Assembly (NCBI GenBank): GCA_902812345.1
Contig: CADDZM010000012.1
Span: 1 to 37,497 of the forward strand
Reading direction: 5' to 3'
Source: Chloroflexota bacterium
Lineage (GTDB): Bacteria > Chloroflexota > Chloroflexia > Chloroheliales > Chloroheliaceae
Length of the DNA stretch: 37,497 nt
In this document: positions 6,576 through 14,915 of the stretch, piece after piece
How the letters are laid out: each line of letters opens with the position of its first letter
Numbering within the stretch: the stretch's first letter is position 1
Notes under the pieces: model-generated
Seen by the model: the letters and a program-made list of their open reading frames with translations, nothing else
What the model was told of the DNA's origin: nothing
The model's database searches: none
Program-made: the position numbers and the translations under genes

Positions 6576-8033
6576 ATGTCAAGTGAGACAACTCTTCCTT
6601 TTTCCACTTCCGATAACACTTCCTCTTACGAACGCGATAACGGTCGCCGCCGTGCAAACGCCGGGGCCGGGTTTCAGGTAACCTCCAATCCTGGGGCCGA
6701 TAAAGCCATCCCCTACAATCTTGAAGCTGAAGAAGCCGTTATCGGCGCGCTTTTGATTGACCGCGACACCATTATTAAAATTGCGCCCATGCTCCGGCCC
6801 GCCGATTTCTTCGGGGAAGAACGGGCCGCTGTCTATGAAGCCGTCATGGACCTCTACGAGCAGCGCACGCCCAGCGATGTCGTCACCCTGCGCGACGAAT
6901 TACGGCGGCGCGGCAAGCTCGGCGAAGGTGAAGGCCAGGTCAAAGCCTCTTACCTCTTAAACCTGATGCGCAGCACCGCCAGCCCGGTCCACGTCGAACA
7001 CTACGCTAAAATCGTACTGCGGTACTCGGTAATGCGGCGGCTAATTGGGGCCGGGGCCCAGGTGACCGCTCTCGGCTTTGACGAAAGCCTGGAAACCCAG
7101 GACATGGTAGACCAGGCCCAGCAACTCATCCACAACGTGGTCCAGCAGGGGGTCAAGAAAGATGCTGTTAAAGTGGGGGCTATCCTGGAAGAATATTTCG
7201 ACCGCCTGGCCTTTTTGCACGACCACCGGGGCGAACTCGTCGGTGTGCCCAGCGGCTTTACCGACCTGGATAAACTGACCGGCGGTTTCCAGCAGTCCGA
7301 CCTGATTATCCTGGCGGCCCGGCCTTCGGTCGGTAAGACTTCCTTCGCGATGGGCGTCGCCTACAATGTCGTAATGAAATATAAACGCCCGGTCGGCGTT
7401 TTCAGCCTGGAAATGTCGCGGGAGCAGTTGGTTCAGCGCATGCTCTCAATGGAAACCGGCGTTGACTCGCACCGATTGCGCACCGGCTACATTGATGAAA
7501 CCGAGTGGGATAGAATTAGCCGGGCCTTTGGCCGCCTCGCGACCGCCCCGCTCTACATTGACGACTCGGCCGGTATCTCAATCCAGGAATTGCGTTCGAA
7601 GGCCCGCCGGCTTCACGCCGAGTACGGTATCGAAATGCTTATCATTGACTACTTGCAGTTGATGAGCGGCGGCAAGACCGACAACCGGGTCCAGGAAGTC
7701 TCGGAAATATCGCGCAACCTGAAAGGGCTGGCCCGCGAACTTAATATCCCGGTCATCTGTCTCAGCCAGTTGAGCCGCGCTGTCGAGAACCGCACCAGCC
7801 ACGTTCCGCAATTATCCGACCTTCGAGAGTCGGGCGCTATCGAGCAGGACGCCGATATAGTAATGTTTATTTATCGCGAAGAACTGTATAACCCGGAGAC
7901 CGAGAAGAAGAATATCGCCGAAATTCACGTCGCCAAGCACCGCAACGGGCCGGTGGATGTGGTGCCGCTTTACTTCCACCACAAGACCACCCGTTTTGCC
8001 GACTGCGAACCCTACCGCGCCCCGGGCCGGTAG
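6576..8033 (+). CDS. dnaB: Replicative DNA helicase DnaB
   Basis: Hexameric 5'-3' helicase that unwinds the fork and carries primase. It has an N-terminal helical domain (about residues 40-140: IPYNLEAEEAVIGALLI), a linker, and a RecA-type C-terminal domain. That domain shows Walker A ARPSVGKTS, FSLEMSREQLVQRML, Walker B LLIIDYLQLM, ICLSQLSRAVENR, SDLRESGAIEQDADIVMFIYR and KHRNGPVG-like end motifs. Full length; no intein. I choose ATG 6576 (485 aa; GAGG 12 nt upstream). GTG 6558 adds 6 residues but has no ribosome site. An unusually Ser/Thr/Arg-rich ~35-residue N-terminal extension precedes the conserved start. The two genes that follow look like its loader system. Confidence 0.95.
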   Translation: MSSETTLPFSTSDNTSSYERDNGRRRANAGAGFQVTSNPGADKAIPYNLEAEEAVIGALLIDRDTIIKIAPMLRPADFFGEERAAVYEAVMDLYEQRTPSDVVTLRDELRRRGKLGEGEGQVKASYLLNLMRSTASPVHVEHYAKIVLRYSVMRRLIGAGAQVTALGFDESLETQDMVDQAQQLIHNVVQQGVKKDAVKVGAILEEYFDRLAFLHDHRGELVGVPSGFTDLDKLTGGFQQSDLIILAARPSVGKTSFAMGVAYNVVMKYKRPVGVFSLEMSREQLVQRMLSMETGVDSHRLRTGYIDETEWDRISRAFGRLATAPLYIDDSAGISIQELRSKARRLHAEYGIEMLIIDYLQLMSGGKTDNRVQEVSEISRNLKGLARELNIPVICLSQLSRAVENRTSHVPQLSDLRESGAIEQDADIVMFIYREELYNPETEKKNIAEIHVAKHRNGPVDVVPLYFHHKTTRFADCEPYRAPGR

Positions 8034-8160
8034 CCCGCCCAACGCATAACAATTTTGGACCAGGTTGATTTGCCTTTGGACTTGCGACTTGCAACCCTGC
8101 CGGAAAGATCTAAACTGCGGTTGTTATTGCCAACAGGGGCGAAAGGATTTTAAAGAGACG

Positions 8161-9219
8161 ATGCCGAGCAAGTTTGTAGGTTTTGATAACACGAACGGAC
8201 CCAATAGCGAACGAGAACGCCGCCTGACCGGGGTACCGGGCGCTTTCTTCACCCAGCTTTTGCCCCAGATTACCAACCCGAACGAGCTTAAAACCCTTTT
8301 GTACTTTATGTTTCTGGCCGGGCAAAAACGGGGCGAACCGAAATGGGTCGGCTACTGGGAACTGGCCGAAGCCAGCGAACTGCTTACGGGCTTGCGCAAA
8401 GGCGGCGACCCCCGCCCGGCTATCGAACACCTGCGCGAAGCCCTCGAACTGTGCATGGCCCGGGGCAGCCTGCTGCGGGTTGAAGCGGCCCCACCCCCGC
8501 CCGAATTCTTTGGCAACGGCCCGGTAAAGGGCGACCTGGAACCGGTGACGGTAACCTGGTTCTTGCTTAATACTTCGGGCAACCGCGATTTTTTAGCCAG
8601 CCTGGAAAAAGGTGAAATCCAGATCGAGGAAACTAACCTGCTGGTCGGGGTTGACCTCTGGGATAAACCGCTGCCAGACGTTGCCGCCAGCGGGGAAACA
8701 CCGCGCAACAGCGCCGCCATGGCCGAAATTAAAAAATGGACCAAGCAGCGCCAGTGGCGGGTGCGTTCCTCCCGGCCCGATATTTATACCCTTTATGAGC
8801 AAAATATCGGCGCGCTTACTCCTATTTTAAGCGAAAGACTGCGGGAAGCTGAGAATCTTTACCCGGCGGCCTGGATTGAAGAAGCTTTTGCCGAAGCTGT
8901 AAATTATAACCGACGTAGTTGGGCATATATTATCCGTATTCTGGAGAACTGGGTAACCAATGGACGAGAACGAAATCAAACAGGCGACCGGCCGCGACCG
9001 AAACCAGGCCAGGGTAACGCCCTTTCGCAGCGAGCAGGAAGAAGCGGAGGAACGGGTCTGGCAGGAGATGGAACGTCTTCGCCAGGAACAACGCCCGGTC
9101 CGGCCAATGCCGCGCCGGGAGGATCTTCCGCGCCCCGTAGCCGCCGAGGACCTATTGACTTCACTAAATATACGACCGGGAAATACGCCCACCTCACCGA
9201 GCCAGGCTCTAAAGACTAA
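8161..9219 (+). CDS. DnaD-domain replication protein, primosome component
   Basis: 352 aa from ATG 8161. An upstream ATG at 8065 is in frame but adds a Cys-rich stretch unlike the rest. Residues ~10-130 resemble a winged-helix N-terminal region. Residues ~205-265 match the DnaD C-terminal (DnaB_2) domain: YTLYEQNIGALTPILSERL, YPAAWIEEAFAEAVNYNRRS, WAYIIRILENW. A low-complexity Gly/Pro/Ser/Arg tail follows. The protein ends with DFTKYTTGKYAHL, which resembles the short C-terminal motif of DnaD-like proteins. DnaD-type proteins remodel DNA and help load DnaB, and the flanking dnaB and dnaC-like genes fit this. Its last 260 bp overlap the next gene in another frame. Confidence 0.8.
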   Translation: MPSKFVGFDNTNGPNSERERRLTGVPGAFFTQLLPQITNPNELKTLLYFMFLAGQKRGEPKWVGYWELAEASELLTGLRKGGDPRPAIEHLREALELCMARGSLLRVEAAPPPPEFFGNGPVKGDLEPVTVTWFLLNTSGNRDFLASLEKGEIQIEETNLLVGVDLWDKPLPDVAASGETPRNSAAMAEIKKWTKQRQWRVRSSRPDIYTLYEQNIGALTPILSERLREAENLYPAAWIEEAFAEAVNYNRRSWAYIIRILENWVTNGRERNQTGDRPRPKPGQGNALSQRAGRSGGTGLAGDGTSSPGTTPGPANAAPGGSSAPRSRRGPIDFTKYTTGKYAHLTEPGSKD

Positions 9220-10123
9220 CCCGCCGGTCGGGAATCCACCTACCCCGGCCCGGCCCACGCCAAACCAGGGGCGGGAAGGTCTACCCCCCCAACTCCCGGC
9301 CCCGGCGGAACCGGCCAAAGTCGTCCGTATCACCGATTTTGCCGTGACCGCCGCCAGCCCCTTCGCGCCTATAGAGGACGATTTCGAGCCGTACATCGAC
9401 ACCAGCGCCTGCCCGCATTGTAAGGGTAGCGGTTGGCTGCGCCTGGAGTCCCCGGTGGGCGACCAGAACTTTGGCAAACTGGTGCCCTGCGAATGTACAA
9501 TGGCTATCAAGGACCGCAAGGCTTTCGAGGAACTTAAAAAAACCAGCAATATTGAGCTTTTCCGTGACCTGACTTTTGAAACCTTTAACCCGCGTGTCCC
9601 CAAGACCCGTGAGGCTTATGATACGGCCCTTAAGTACGCCAAAGACCCCAGCGACTGGCTGCTTTTTATCGGTAATTACGGCTGCGGCAAGACTCATCTG
9701 GCCGCCGCTATCGCTAACGAAGCCCTCAACCGCCATATCCGGCTCTATTTTGCGGTCGTCCCCGACCTGTTGGACTACCTGCGCTCGACTTTTGACCCCA
9801 ACAGTGAAGCCAGTTACGACCAGCGGTTCGAGATGATTCGCAATGTGCCGTTACTGATTCTGGATGACCTGGGCACCGAAAACGCCAAGCCCTGGGCGCG
9901 TGAGAAGCTGTACCAGATTATTAATCACCGCTACAACGCCAAGCTGCCGACGGTTATCACGACCAATAATGATCTTGATAGCCTTGACGGGCGTATCCGG
10001 TCCCGGTTGTACGACCGCGAGTTGTGCCGGACGATTTTGCTACAGGCCGACGATTACCGCCTGCTTGATACTTCCGAGCGGGCCCGCTTCCGCCAGAACC
10101 CGGTAACGCGACCAAAATATTAG
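8960..10123 (+). CDS. DnaC/DnaI-like helicase loader ATPase
   Basis: AAA+ ATPase expected to load DnaB. The N-terminus (residues 1-50) is acidic and coiled-coil-like; 50-125 is a Pro-rich linker. Residues ~151-180 hold a Zn-binding CPHC...CEC cluster as in DnaI/phage DnaC proteins. Residue ~238 begins Walker A GNYGCGKTH, followed by Walker B LLILDDLGTE, sensor 1 TVITTNND and an arginine-finger box GRIRSRLYD. The predicted ATG at 8960 has GGAG 13 nt upstream. Starts at 9068 and 9109 are possible but would remove the ordered-looking acidic segment. It overlaps the DnaD-like gene by 260 bp in the +1 frame. An IstB-type transposase helper is unlikely, since there is no transposase and the neighbours are dnaB and dnaD-like. 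Confidence 0.88.
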   Translation: MDENEIKQATGRDRNQARVTPFRSEQEEAEERVWQEMERLRQEQRPVRPMPRREDLPRPVAAEDLLTSLNIRPGNTPTSPSQALKTNPPVGNPPTPARPTPNQGREGLPPQLPAPAEPAKVVRITDFAVTAASPFAPIEDDFEPYIDTSACPHCKGSGWLRLESPVGDQNFGKLVPCECTMAIKDRKAFEELKKTSNIELFRDLTFETFNPRVPKTREAYDTALKYAKDPSDWLLFIGNYGCGKTHLAAAIANEALNRHIRLYFAVVPDLLDYLRSTFDPNSEASYDQRFEMIRNVPLLILDDLGTENAKPWAREKLYQIINHRYNAKLPTVITTNNDLDSLDGRIRSRLYDRELCRTILLQADDYRLLDTSERARFRQNPVTRPKY

Positions 10124-10132
10124 ATAAATCAT

Positions 10133-10152
10133 CCCCGCCGCAAGCAGCGGGG
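10133..10152 (+). terminator. Weak hairpin after the primosome genes
   Basis: CCCCGC (10133-10138) and GCGGGG (10147-10152) close an 8-nt loop 10 bp after the loader stop. No T-run follows, so it may be a processing or Rho-assisted site rather than an intrinsic terminator. The rest of 10124-10476 holds the secD promoter and leader and no gene. Confidence 0.3.
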
Positions 10153-10312
10153 TATTGGTGCTGGCCCAATCCTGGGGAACGATTTATGGTAAGAAAAGGA
10201 AATTTTTAATTTTACTTCTTTGCTTTCAACCCCACGTTTTATGTTTAACGAATCACTAATTGATTTCTAATCGGTTTGAGCTAACCAGGGCGGTTTTGGG
10301 CTGGTTAAAGAA

Positions 10313-10341
10313 TTGACACTCCCCCCTCAGTCCTCTATAAT
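10313..10341 (+). promoter_or_regulatory. Consensus sigma70 promoter of secDF
   Basis: TTGACA (10313-10318), exactly 17 bp, then TATAAT (10336-10341): a perfect match to the housekeeping consensus. Transcription should start near 10348, giving a ~130-nt leader to the GTG of secD. A 12-bp palindrome GCTGT-CC-ACAGC (10349-10360) lies at the start point. A small TAGCCC/GGGCTA hairpin (10406-10422) lies further down the leader. Strong constitutive expression is expected unless the palindrome binds a repressor. Confidence 0.8.
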
Positions 10342-10476
10342 TCGGAATGCTGTCCACAGCTATTATCTAAAAAATCCCTATAACCCTGAGCGGACCGCAT
10401 TAATCTAGCCCTTTAAGGGCTAATAATCTAACCTTCAACCCCCAACGGGAAATCAAGTAGAGGAGAGAGCACAAAA

Positions 10477-12165
10477 GTGCATCGAGTTAGGAACAACCTT
10501 TTAGCCCTGCTGGGTATCGCCCTGATTGTGGCTGTTGGCGCCTGGATTGTCTTTGGCGGCGACCGCACCGAAAATATCCTGGGCGGTTCGGTAGATTTGC
10601 GGGTCAAAGAGGGTCTCGACCTGCAAGGCGGCTATCAAATTTTGCTGCAAGCCCGCGACCCTAATGTTACAGCCGACCGGCTGCAAGCCGCCCGCCAGAT
10701 TATTGAAAAACGCGTGAACGGCCTGGGCACCAACGAACCCAGCATCACTATCCAGGGCAACAACCGCATCAGCGTGGAATTGCCCGGCGTGACAGACGAA
10801 GACGCCGTTAAAAAAGCCATCGGTAGCACCGGCCGTCTTGAATTTATCCAGGTCGGTTCTGATACTGTCAATGTAGGCGATACCGTCCAGACCACTTACT
10901 GTACGACCGGTTCACTTTACCAGAAAGCCGCTAATCTGTGCGGCCCTGGCGTTACCAGCAGCGCCGGCGCCAGTTCTACCGCCAGCGCCACGCCTGGCAC
11001 CCCTGTAAATGAGGCGATTGGTCCGGCGGGAACTCCGGGCGCGACTACGCCCGGCGCTACGACCGCCGCCGGTACTACCCCTGGCGCGACCGCTACCGCC
11101 GCCAGCACCACGCCCGGCGCTACAACCGCGGCCGGTGCCGGGGCGGCAGGTACGCCCGGCGCAACCGCGGCTATCTCGGGTACCGCAACCCCCGCTCCCG
11201 GCAAGCTGAACTCCAGCAACCAGCCTTTCCAGACCGTTATTACGGGCGACCAGTTGGACCCGGCCAAAATTGACATCGGTTTCGCCGATAGCGGCGCCGG
11301 CTATAAAGTGCTGTTCGGCGTTAAAGCCGACGCTACCAATGTCTTCAGCCAGTTCACCAGCGCGAACCTGGGACAGCAGATGGCAATCGTCCTCGACGGT
11401 CAGGTAATCTCGAACGCGACCATCCAGGGCGTTATTTCGAACCAGGGCGAAATCACCAGCCCGAACTGGCAGACTGCTGCCGGTAAAGCTGACGCTCAGA
11501 ACCTGGTGCTGCAACTTAAGTACGGTTCCTTACCGGTTCAGCTTGACGTACAGGCCAGCCGTAAAGTTGGCGCGACCCTCGGCACCGATTCGATTGACCG
11601 CAGCCTTGTCGCCGGTATCGTCGGCCTGAGTATCGTGGCCGCCTTTATGATTTTGTACTTCCGCCTGCCCGGTCTGCTGGCTGTCTTTGCCCTGGTAATC
11701 TACTCGATTATCAACTTTGCGCTGTTCAAGCTGCTGGGCGTGGTGTTGACCCTGGCCGGTATCGCCGGTTTTATTCTCTCGATTGGTATGGCCGTGGACG
11801 CAAACGTGCTTATCTTCGCCCGCATGAAGGAAGAACTGCGCCTGGGCCGCTCGATTGAACGGGCTGTCGAAGAAGGCTTCCGCAACGCCTGGCCTTCCAT
11901 CCGTGACAGCAATATCTCAACCCTGATTACCTGCGGAATTCTTTACTGGTTCGGCGACTTCACCGGCACCAGCACGATTAAGGGCTTTGCCTTGACGCTG
12001 GCTATCGGTGTGCTGTGCAGTATGTTCACGGCTATTACGGTAACACACACTTTCCTGCGCCTGATGTTCCTGGCCACCGGTAGTCAGCGGCGGTTGGGCC
12101 GGGGCGGTTGGTGGTTCGGTATGAACCGGACCCGGCGGCGGACAGAAGAGGTTGGGCAGGTCTAA
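10477..12165 (+). CDS. secD: Protein translocase subunit SecD
   Basis: RND-type membrane protein that uses the proton motive force to help SecYEG complete protein export. One N-terminal membrane segment (residues ~8-30) is followed by a large extracytoplasmic domain beginning EGLDLQGGYQILLQ. From ~residue 380 come five membrane segments with the conserved GMAVDANVLIFARMKEEL. The GTG start has AGGAG 11 nt upstream. At 562 aa it is longer than many SecD proteins because residues ~160-243 are a Thr/Pro/Gly/Ala repeat (many TPGA(T) units) inserted in the extracytoplasmic domain. The C-terminus is Arg-rich. Paired with secF 65 bp downstream. Confidence 0.95.
   Translation: MHRVRNNLLALLGIALIVAVGAWIVFGGDRTENILGGSVDLRVKEGLDLQGGYQILLQARDPNVTADRLQAARQIIEKRVNGLGTNEPSITIQGNNRISVELPGVTDEDAVKKAIGSTGRLEFIQVGSDTVNVGDTVQTTYCTTGSLYQKAANLCGPGVTSSAGASSTASATPGTPVNEAIGPAGTPGATTPGATTAAGTTPGATATAASTTPGATTAAGAGAAGTPGATAAISGTATPAPGKLNSSNQPFQTVITGDQLDPAKIDIGFADSGAGYKVLFGVKADATNVFSQFTSANLGQQMAIVLDGQVISNATIQGVISNQGEITSPNWQTAAGKADAQNLVLQLKYGSLPVQLDVQASRKVGATLGTDSIDRSLVAGIVGLSIVAAFMILYFRLPGLLAVFALVIYSIINFALFKLLGVVLTLAGIAGFILSIGMAVDANVLIFARMKEELRLGRSIERAVEEGFRNAWPSIRDSNISTLITCGILYWFGDFTGTSTIKGFALTLAIGVLCSMFTAITVTHTFLRLMFLATGSQRRLGRGGWWFGMNRTRRRTEEVGQV
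10955..11205 (+). repeat. TPGA-rich coding repeat inside secD
   Basis: The DNA codes imperfect repeats around Thr-Pro-Gly-Ala-Thr, with variants of ACGCCCGGCGCTAC recurring. The frame stays open and the flanking SecD sequence is intact on both sides, so this is a protein linker, not a gene interruption. It is likely disordered and exposed outside the membrane. Confidence 0.7.
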
Positions 12166-12173
12166 AAGAGGCA

Positions 12174-12196
12174 GGCCGGGGGTTAAACCCCCGGCC
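12174..12196 (+). promoter_or_regulatory. Very stable hairpin between secD and secF
   Basis: GGCCGGGGG (12174-12182), loop TTAAA, CCCCCGGCC (12188-12196): a perfect, GC-only 9-bp stem starting 8 bp after the secD stop. No T-tract follows, so it is probably not a full terminator. It could stabilise the secD message or adjust the SecD:SecF ratio. Confidence 0.55.
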
Positions 12197-12230
12197 CACC
12201 CTTGGAAGAGGAAAGAGAAAGAATTTAGGA

Positions 12231-13292
12231 ATGAAACAATCGCTTAATTTAGTCAAACACCGCTGGACCTTTATCATTATCTCCTTAATTATAATTATTC
12301 CGGGAGTAATTTTTATCCTGCTGGGAGGTCTTCGGGCCAGTATTGACTTCACCGGGGGTACTTCCTGGGATATTTATTTCAACAAAGACAAAGTTCCAGC
12401 CGGGGCGAATATTGAAAAGACCCTGGTTGACGCCGACGCCGCCTTTATTAGCCAGTTGCAATCCAAACCCAATAAAAATCAGGCCGAACAGGACTTACTG
12501 GCCCAGCGCAGCCGCCAGCAGTTCCAGGCTATCGCCCAGCAAAGCGATAACGGCCTGGTAGTGGTCCGAACCGGCCAGATTTACGACAATACCGACGAAA
12601 AGACTGCCCTGACCAACGCCCTCACTCAAAAGTTTGGCGCGTCTAACGGTTTTGACCCCCAGAAGTTGGGCCTCAACACTTCCGGTCCGACCGTTGCGGG
12701 GGAAGTAACTACTCGTTCCTTCGTGGCGGTTATCCTGGCTTCGCTGGGTATCCTGGCTTACCTGGCCTATGCCTTCCGTAAAGTAAAACGGCCCTGGCGG
12801 TACGGCCTCTGCGCTATCTTCGCGATGGTTCACGACGTGCTGGTGGTGCTGGGTATCTTCGCCATCCTGGGTTACTTCTTCGGCGTGGAAATTGATGCTC
12901 TGTTCGTTACAGCCCTGCTGACCGTCATCGGTTTCTCGGTCCACGACTCGATTGTGGTCTTCGACCGGATACGCGAGAACCAGATTCGCAACCCTGGCGA
13001 ACCGTTCGACTCCCTGGTCAATCACAGCCTGGTCCAGACCCTGGTCCGTTCGCTAACGACCTCGCTGACGGTAATCTTCACCCTGTCGGCGCTCTACCTG
13101 TTTGGCGGCACAACGGTCCATAACTTCGTCCTGGCGCTCCTGATTGGCATCATCAGCGGTACTTATTCAAGTATCTTCAATGCTTCGATGCTGCTGGTAA
13201 TCTGGGAGAAAGGCGAGTTTGGCCGCCTCATTGGCCGCAAAAATGGGCCTAAAGTCCCGGCGTCCCGCCAGCCTGTCACCACTGCCCGCTAG
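12231..13292 (+). CDS. secF: Protein translocase subunit SecF
   Basis: Partner of SecD in the export motor. I start at ATG 12231 (353 aa) because the residues that follow, MKQSLNLVKHRWTFIIISL, are a typical SecF N-terminus. The longer frame from 12108 would overlap secD and cross the intergenic hairpin. The protein has one membrane segment (~12-33), then RASIDFTGGTSWDI. A soluble domain with a Gln/Asn-rich stretch (~75-105) follows. Five membrane segments from ~160 carry VHDVLVVLGIFAI and TVIGFSVHDSIVVFDRIREN. The C-terminus is basic. Transcription ends at the terminator just downstream. Confidence 0.94.
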   Translation: MKQSLNLVKHRWTFIIISLIIIIPGVIFILLGGLRASIDFTGGTSWDIYFNKDKVPAGANIEKTLVDADAAFISQLQSKPNKNQAEQDLLAQRSRQQFQAIAQQSDNGLVVVRTGQIYDNTDEKTALTNALTQKFGASNGFDPQKLGLNTSGPTVAGEVTTRSFVAVILASLGILAYLAYAFRKVKRPWRYGLCAIFAMVHDVLVVLGIFAILGYFFGVEIDALFVTALLTVIGFSVHDSIVVFDRIRENQIRNPGEPFDSLVNHSLVQTLVRSLTTSLTVIFTLSALYLFGGTTVHNFVLALLIGIISGTYSSIFNASMLLVIWEKGEFGRLIGRKNGPKVPASRQPVTTAR

Positions 13293-13307
13293 GAATCTCT
13301 AAAAGGG

Positions 13308-13336
13308 GCCAGGACAGAAATGTCCTGGCTTTTTTT
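13308..13336 (+). terminator. Intrinsic terminator of secDF
   Basis: GCCAGGACA (13308-13316), loop GAAA, TGTCCTGGC (13321-13329), then seven T (13330-13336). A perfect 9-bp stem with a tetraloop and U-tract, 15 bp after the secF stop. Confidence 0.93.
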
Positions 13337-13347
13337 ATTTCCTGAAT

Positions 13348-14874
13348 TTAACGGGAACCGCGAATGGAAGAACGCATCATCCGGATATAGCCGCCCACAA
13401 AGCGCGAAATAAGTTCGGGCTTGCGGTGCGGTTCAAGCGAAAAGACCGGCAGACCCTCGGCTTGCAGGACGGCGTTGGCGGCTTCAATACCGGTCACGCA
13501 GGCTCTTTCCAGGAAAAGGGCCGGGCTGGGATGGCGCACCCAGTCGCCGCAGCAGAACAGGCCGGGCCAGGGCGTGCGTATGCCCAGGTGTTCGGCCAGG
13601 GTGCCGATAGCAAAAAGGGTGTGAGTAGGCGGGTTGCGGCGGAAAGTGCGGTGAATAATCTTATCTTTAAGGGCGGGATAAATCCGGCCAAAGTCGGCGG
13701 TAACTTTTTCCAGCAGCGCCTCGTCCGGCTCGAGCAGCAATTCAGGCGGGCCGTAAATGTGGGCTTCCAGGGCCGCCCCGCCGGTCCGGCGGTGCCACTC
13801 TAAAAAAGCGGTCTGGAAGCGGTGCAGCCAGAAAAAGTTGTCCGCCGCGAAATCGCCGCTGATTATTCCCGCTTCCGCCTTCGGGTGCGGTTTTTCGGAA
13901 AACCAGAGCCGGACCACGATAGTTTCCAGGCCGCGCGGCCAGTGGAATTTCTCGGCCAGGGCTTGCGTTACCGGGCTATTTAGCATTATCCGGCGAGTGC
14001 CAGGCGCGTCACAGGCCAGCACCACGTTCGCCACCCCATCATACGTGCGGCCGTCTTCCAGGACGACTCGCCAGCCTGCCTCTAACCGTTCCAGGCGCTC
14101 GACCCGGCACCCGGCCTGAGCTTTCCCTCCAAGCTGTTCCAACCGGGCTAATAAAGGCTCGATAACAGCCTTGCCAGCATCCCCGGCCAGGTATTCAAAG
14201 CCCTGGCTGTCCCGCCGTAAAAGCGAATAGAACCGCAAGAAAGCGATAAACCCCGATAGCGGCACATCTTCGGGGTGAGCGCTCAGGCCGCTACGGGCAA
14301 GCGAGGCCACAAAAGCCCGGATTGCCGGGGGCCAACCCTTGCAAAAATCGGCCAGGGTCAGCCCTTCCATCTTTTTGTATTCGGCCAGCGGGTCAATCCC
14401 GACCGCCACCACCAGGCTGCCCAGCACCGCCGGAATCGAGAGCCAATCTCGCCAGCCAACCATGCGCCAGAAGGAAGGCCGGAACCACAACGCCCCATAG
14501 TGAAAAGGGGCAGGCCACCAGGTCCGCCGCACCACCCGGCCCATCTCGGCCCTTCTAACCCGCTTGCCGTCACCCTGAACCCATTCCTGGCGGTCGGCCC
14601 GCACAAATTCAGGCCGAATGTTGTGCCGGGCCAGCAACCCCTTCAGGTTGCGGTACTGCGACCAGAAGCCGTGAATCCCGTGTTCCGCCGGGAAGACCGT
14701 CACTTGTTCATTTTCAGGGAAAGCAAAGCTTGCCGCCGGTTTCTCGCTCAAACGGCCGCCAAAGACCGCCGGGTCACCTTCCAGCACCAGCGGCGCCAGA
14801 CCTCGCTCGGCCAGGCATATGGCAGCGCATAAGCCCGCCACGCCCCCACCTATGATAATGACCTGTTGTGACAT
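13348..14874 (-). CDS. FAD-dependent desaturase/amine-oxidase-like oxidoreductase
   Basis: 508 aa with an N-terminal dinucleotide-binding fold VIIIGGGVAGLCAAICLAERG (residues 5-25) and the FGGRL motif that usually follows in phytoene-desaturase-type enzymes. The C-terminal FAD signature is near residues 450-480 (GLFCCGDWVRHPSPALFLERACVTGIEAA). The middle contains HGIHGFWSQYRNLKGLL, similar in style to carotenoid or squalene-modifying members of the superfamily. Substrate unknown: carotenoid desaturase/isomerase, hydroxysqualene dehydroxylase-like or another polyene enzyme are possible. No crt or hpn gene lies beside it. It diverges from a nitrilase gene with a 41-bp gap. Fold secure, reaction not. 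Confidence 0.75.
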   Translation of the reverse strand: MSQQVIIIGGGVAGLCAAICLAERGLAPLVLEGDPAVFGGRLSEKPAASFAFPENEQVTVFPAEHGIHGFWSQYRNLKGLLARHNIRPEFVRADRQEWVQGDGKRVRRAEMGRVVRRTWWPAPFHYGALWFRPSFWRMVGWRDWLSIPAVLGSLVVAVGIDPLAEYKKMEGLTLADFCKGWPPAIRAFVASLARSGLSAHPEDVPLSGFIAFLRFYSLLRRDSQGFEYLAGDAGKAVIEPLLARLEQLGGKAQAGCRVERLERLEAGWRVVLEDGRTYDGVANVVLACDAPGTRRIMLNSPVTQALAEKFHWPRGLETIVVRLWFSEKPHPKAEAGIISGDFAADNFFWLHRFQTAFLEWHRRTGGAALEAHIYGPPELLLEPDEALLEKVTADFGRIYPALKDKIIHRTFRRNPPTHTLFAIGTLAEHLGIRTPWPGLFCCGDWVRHPSPALFLERACVTGIEAANAVLQAEGLPVFSLEPHRKPELISRFVGGYIRMMRSSIRGSR

Positions 14875-14915
14875 ATAATATTAGCCGAAATCTAAATTGC
14901 GATTGAGGGAGAAAA

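Noticed and set aside
8065-8160. Upstream ATG for the DnaD-like gene
   Set aside because: Adds a Cys-rich segment unlike DnaD proteins and has no ribosome site; ATG 8161 fits better.
8827-9603. 258-codon minus-strand frame across the dnaD-like/dnaC-like overlap
   Set aside because: Ser/Arg-rich without motifs; both plus-strand genes here have family support.
10912-11514. 200-codon minus-strand frame over the secD repeat
   Set aside because: Low-complexity Gly/Arg product of the TPGA-coding repeat, not a gene.
12108-12230. Longer secF start overlapping secD
   Set aside because: The extra residues come from the intergenic hairpin, and the SecF family starts at the MKQSLN region.
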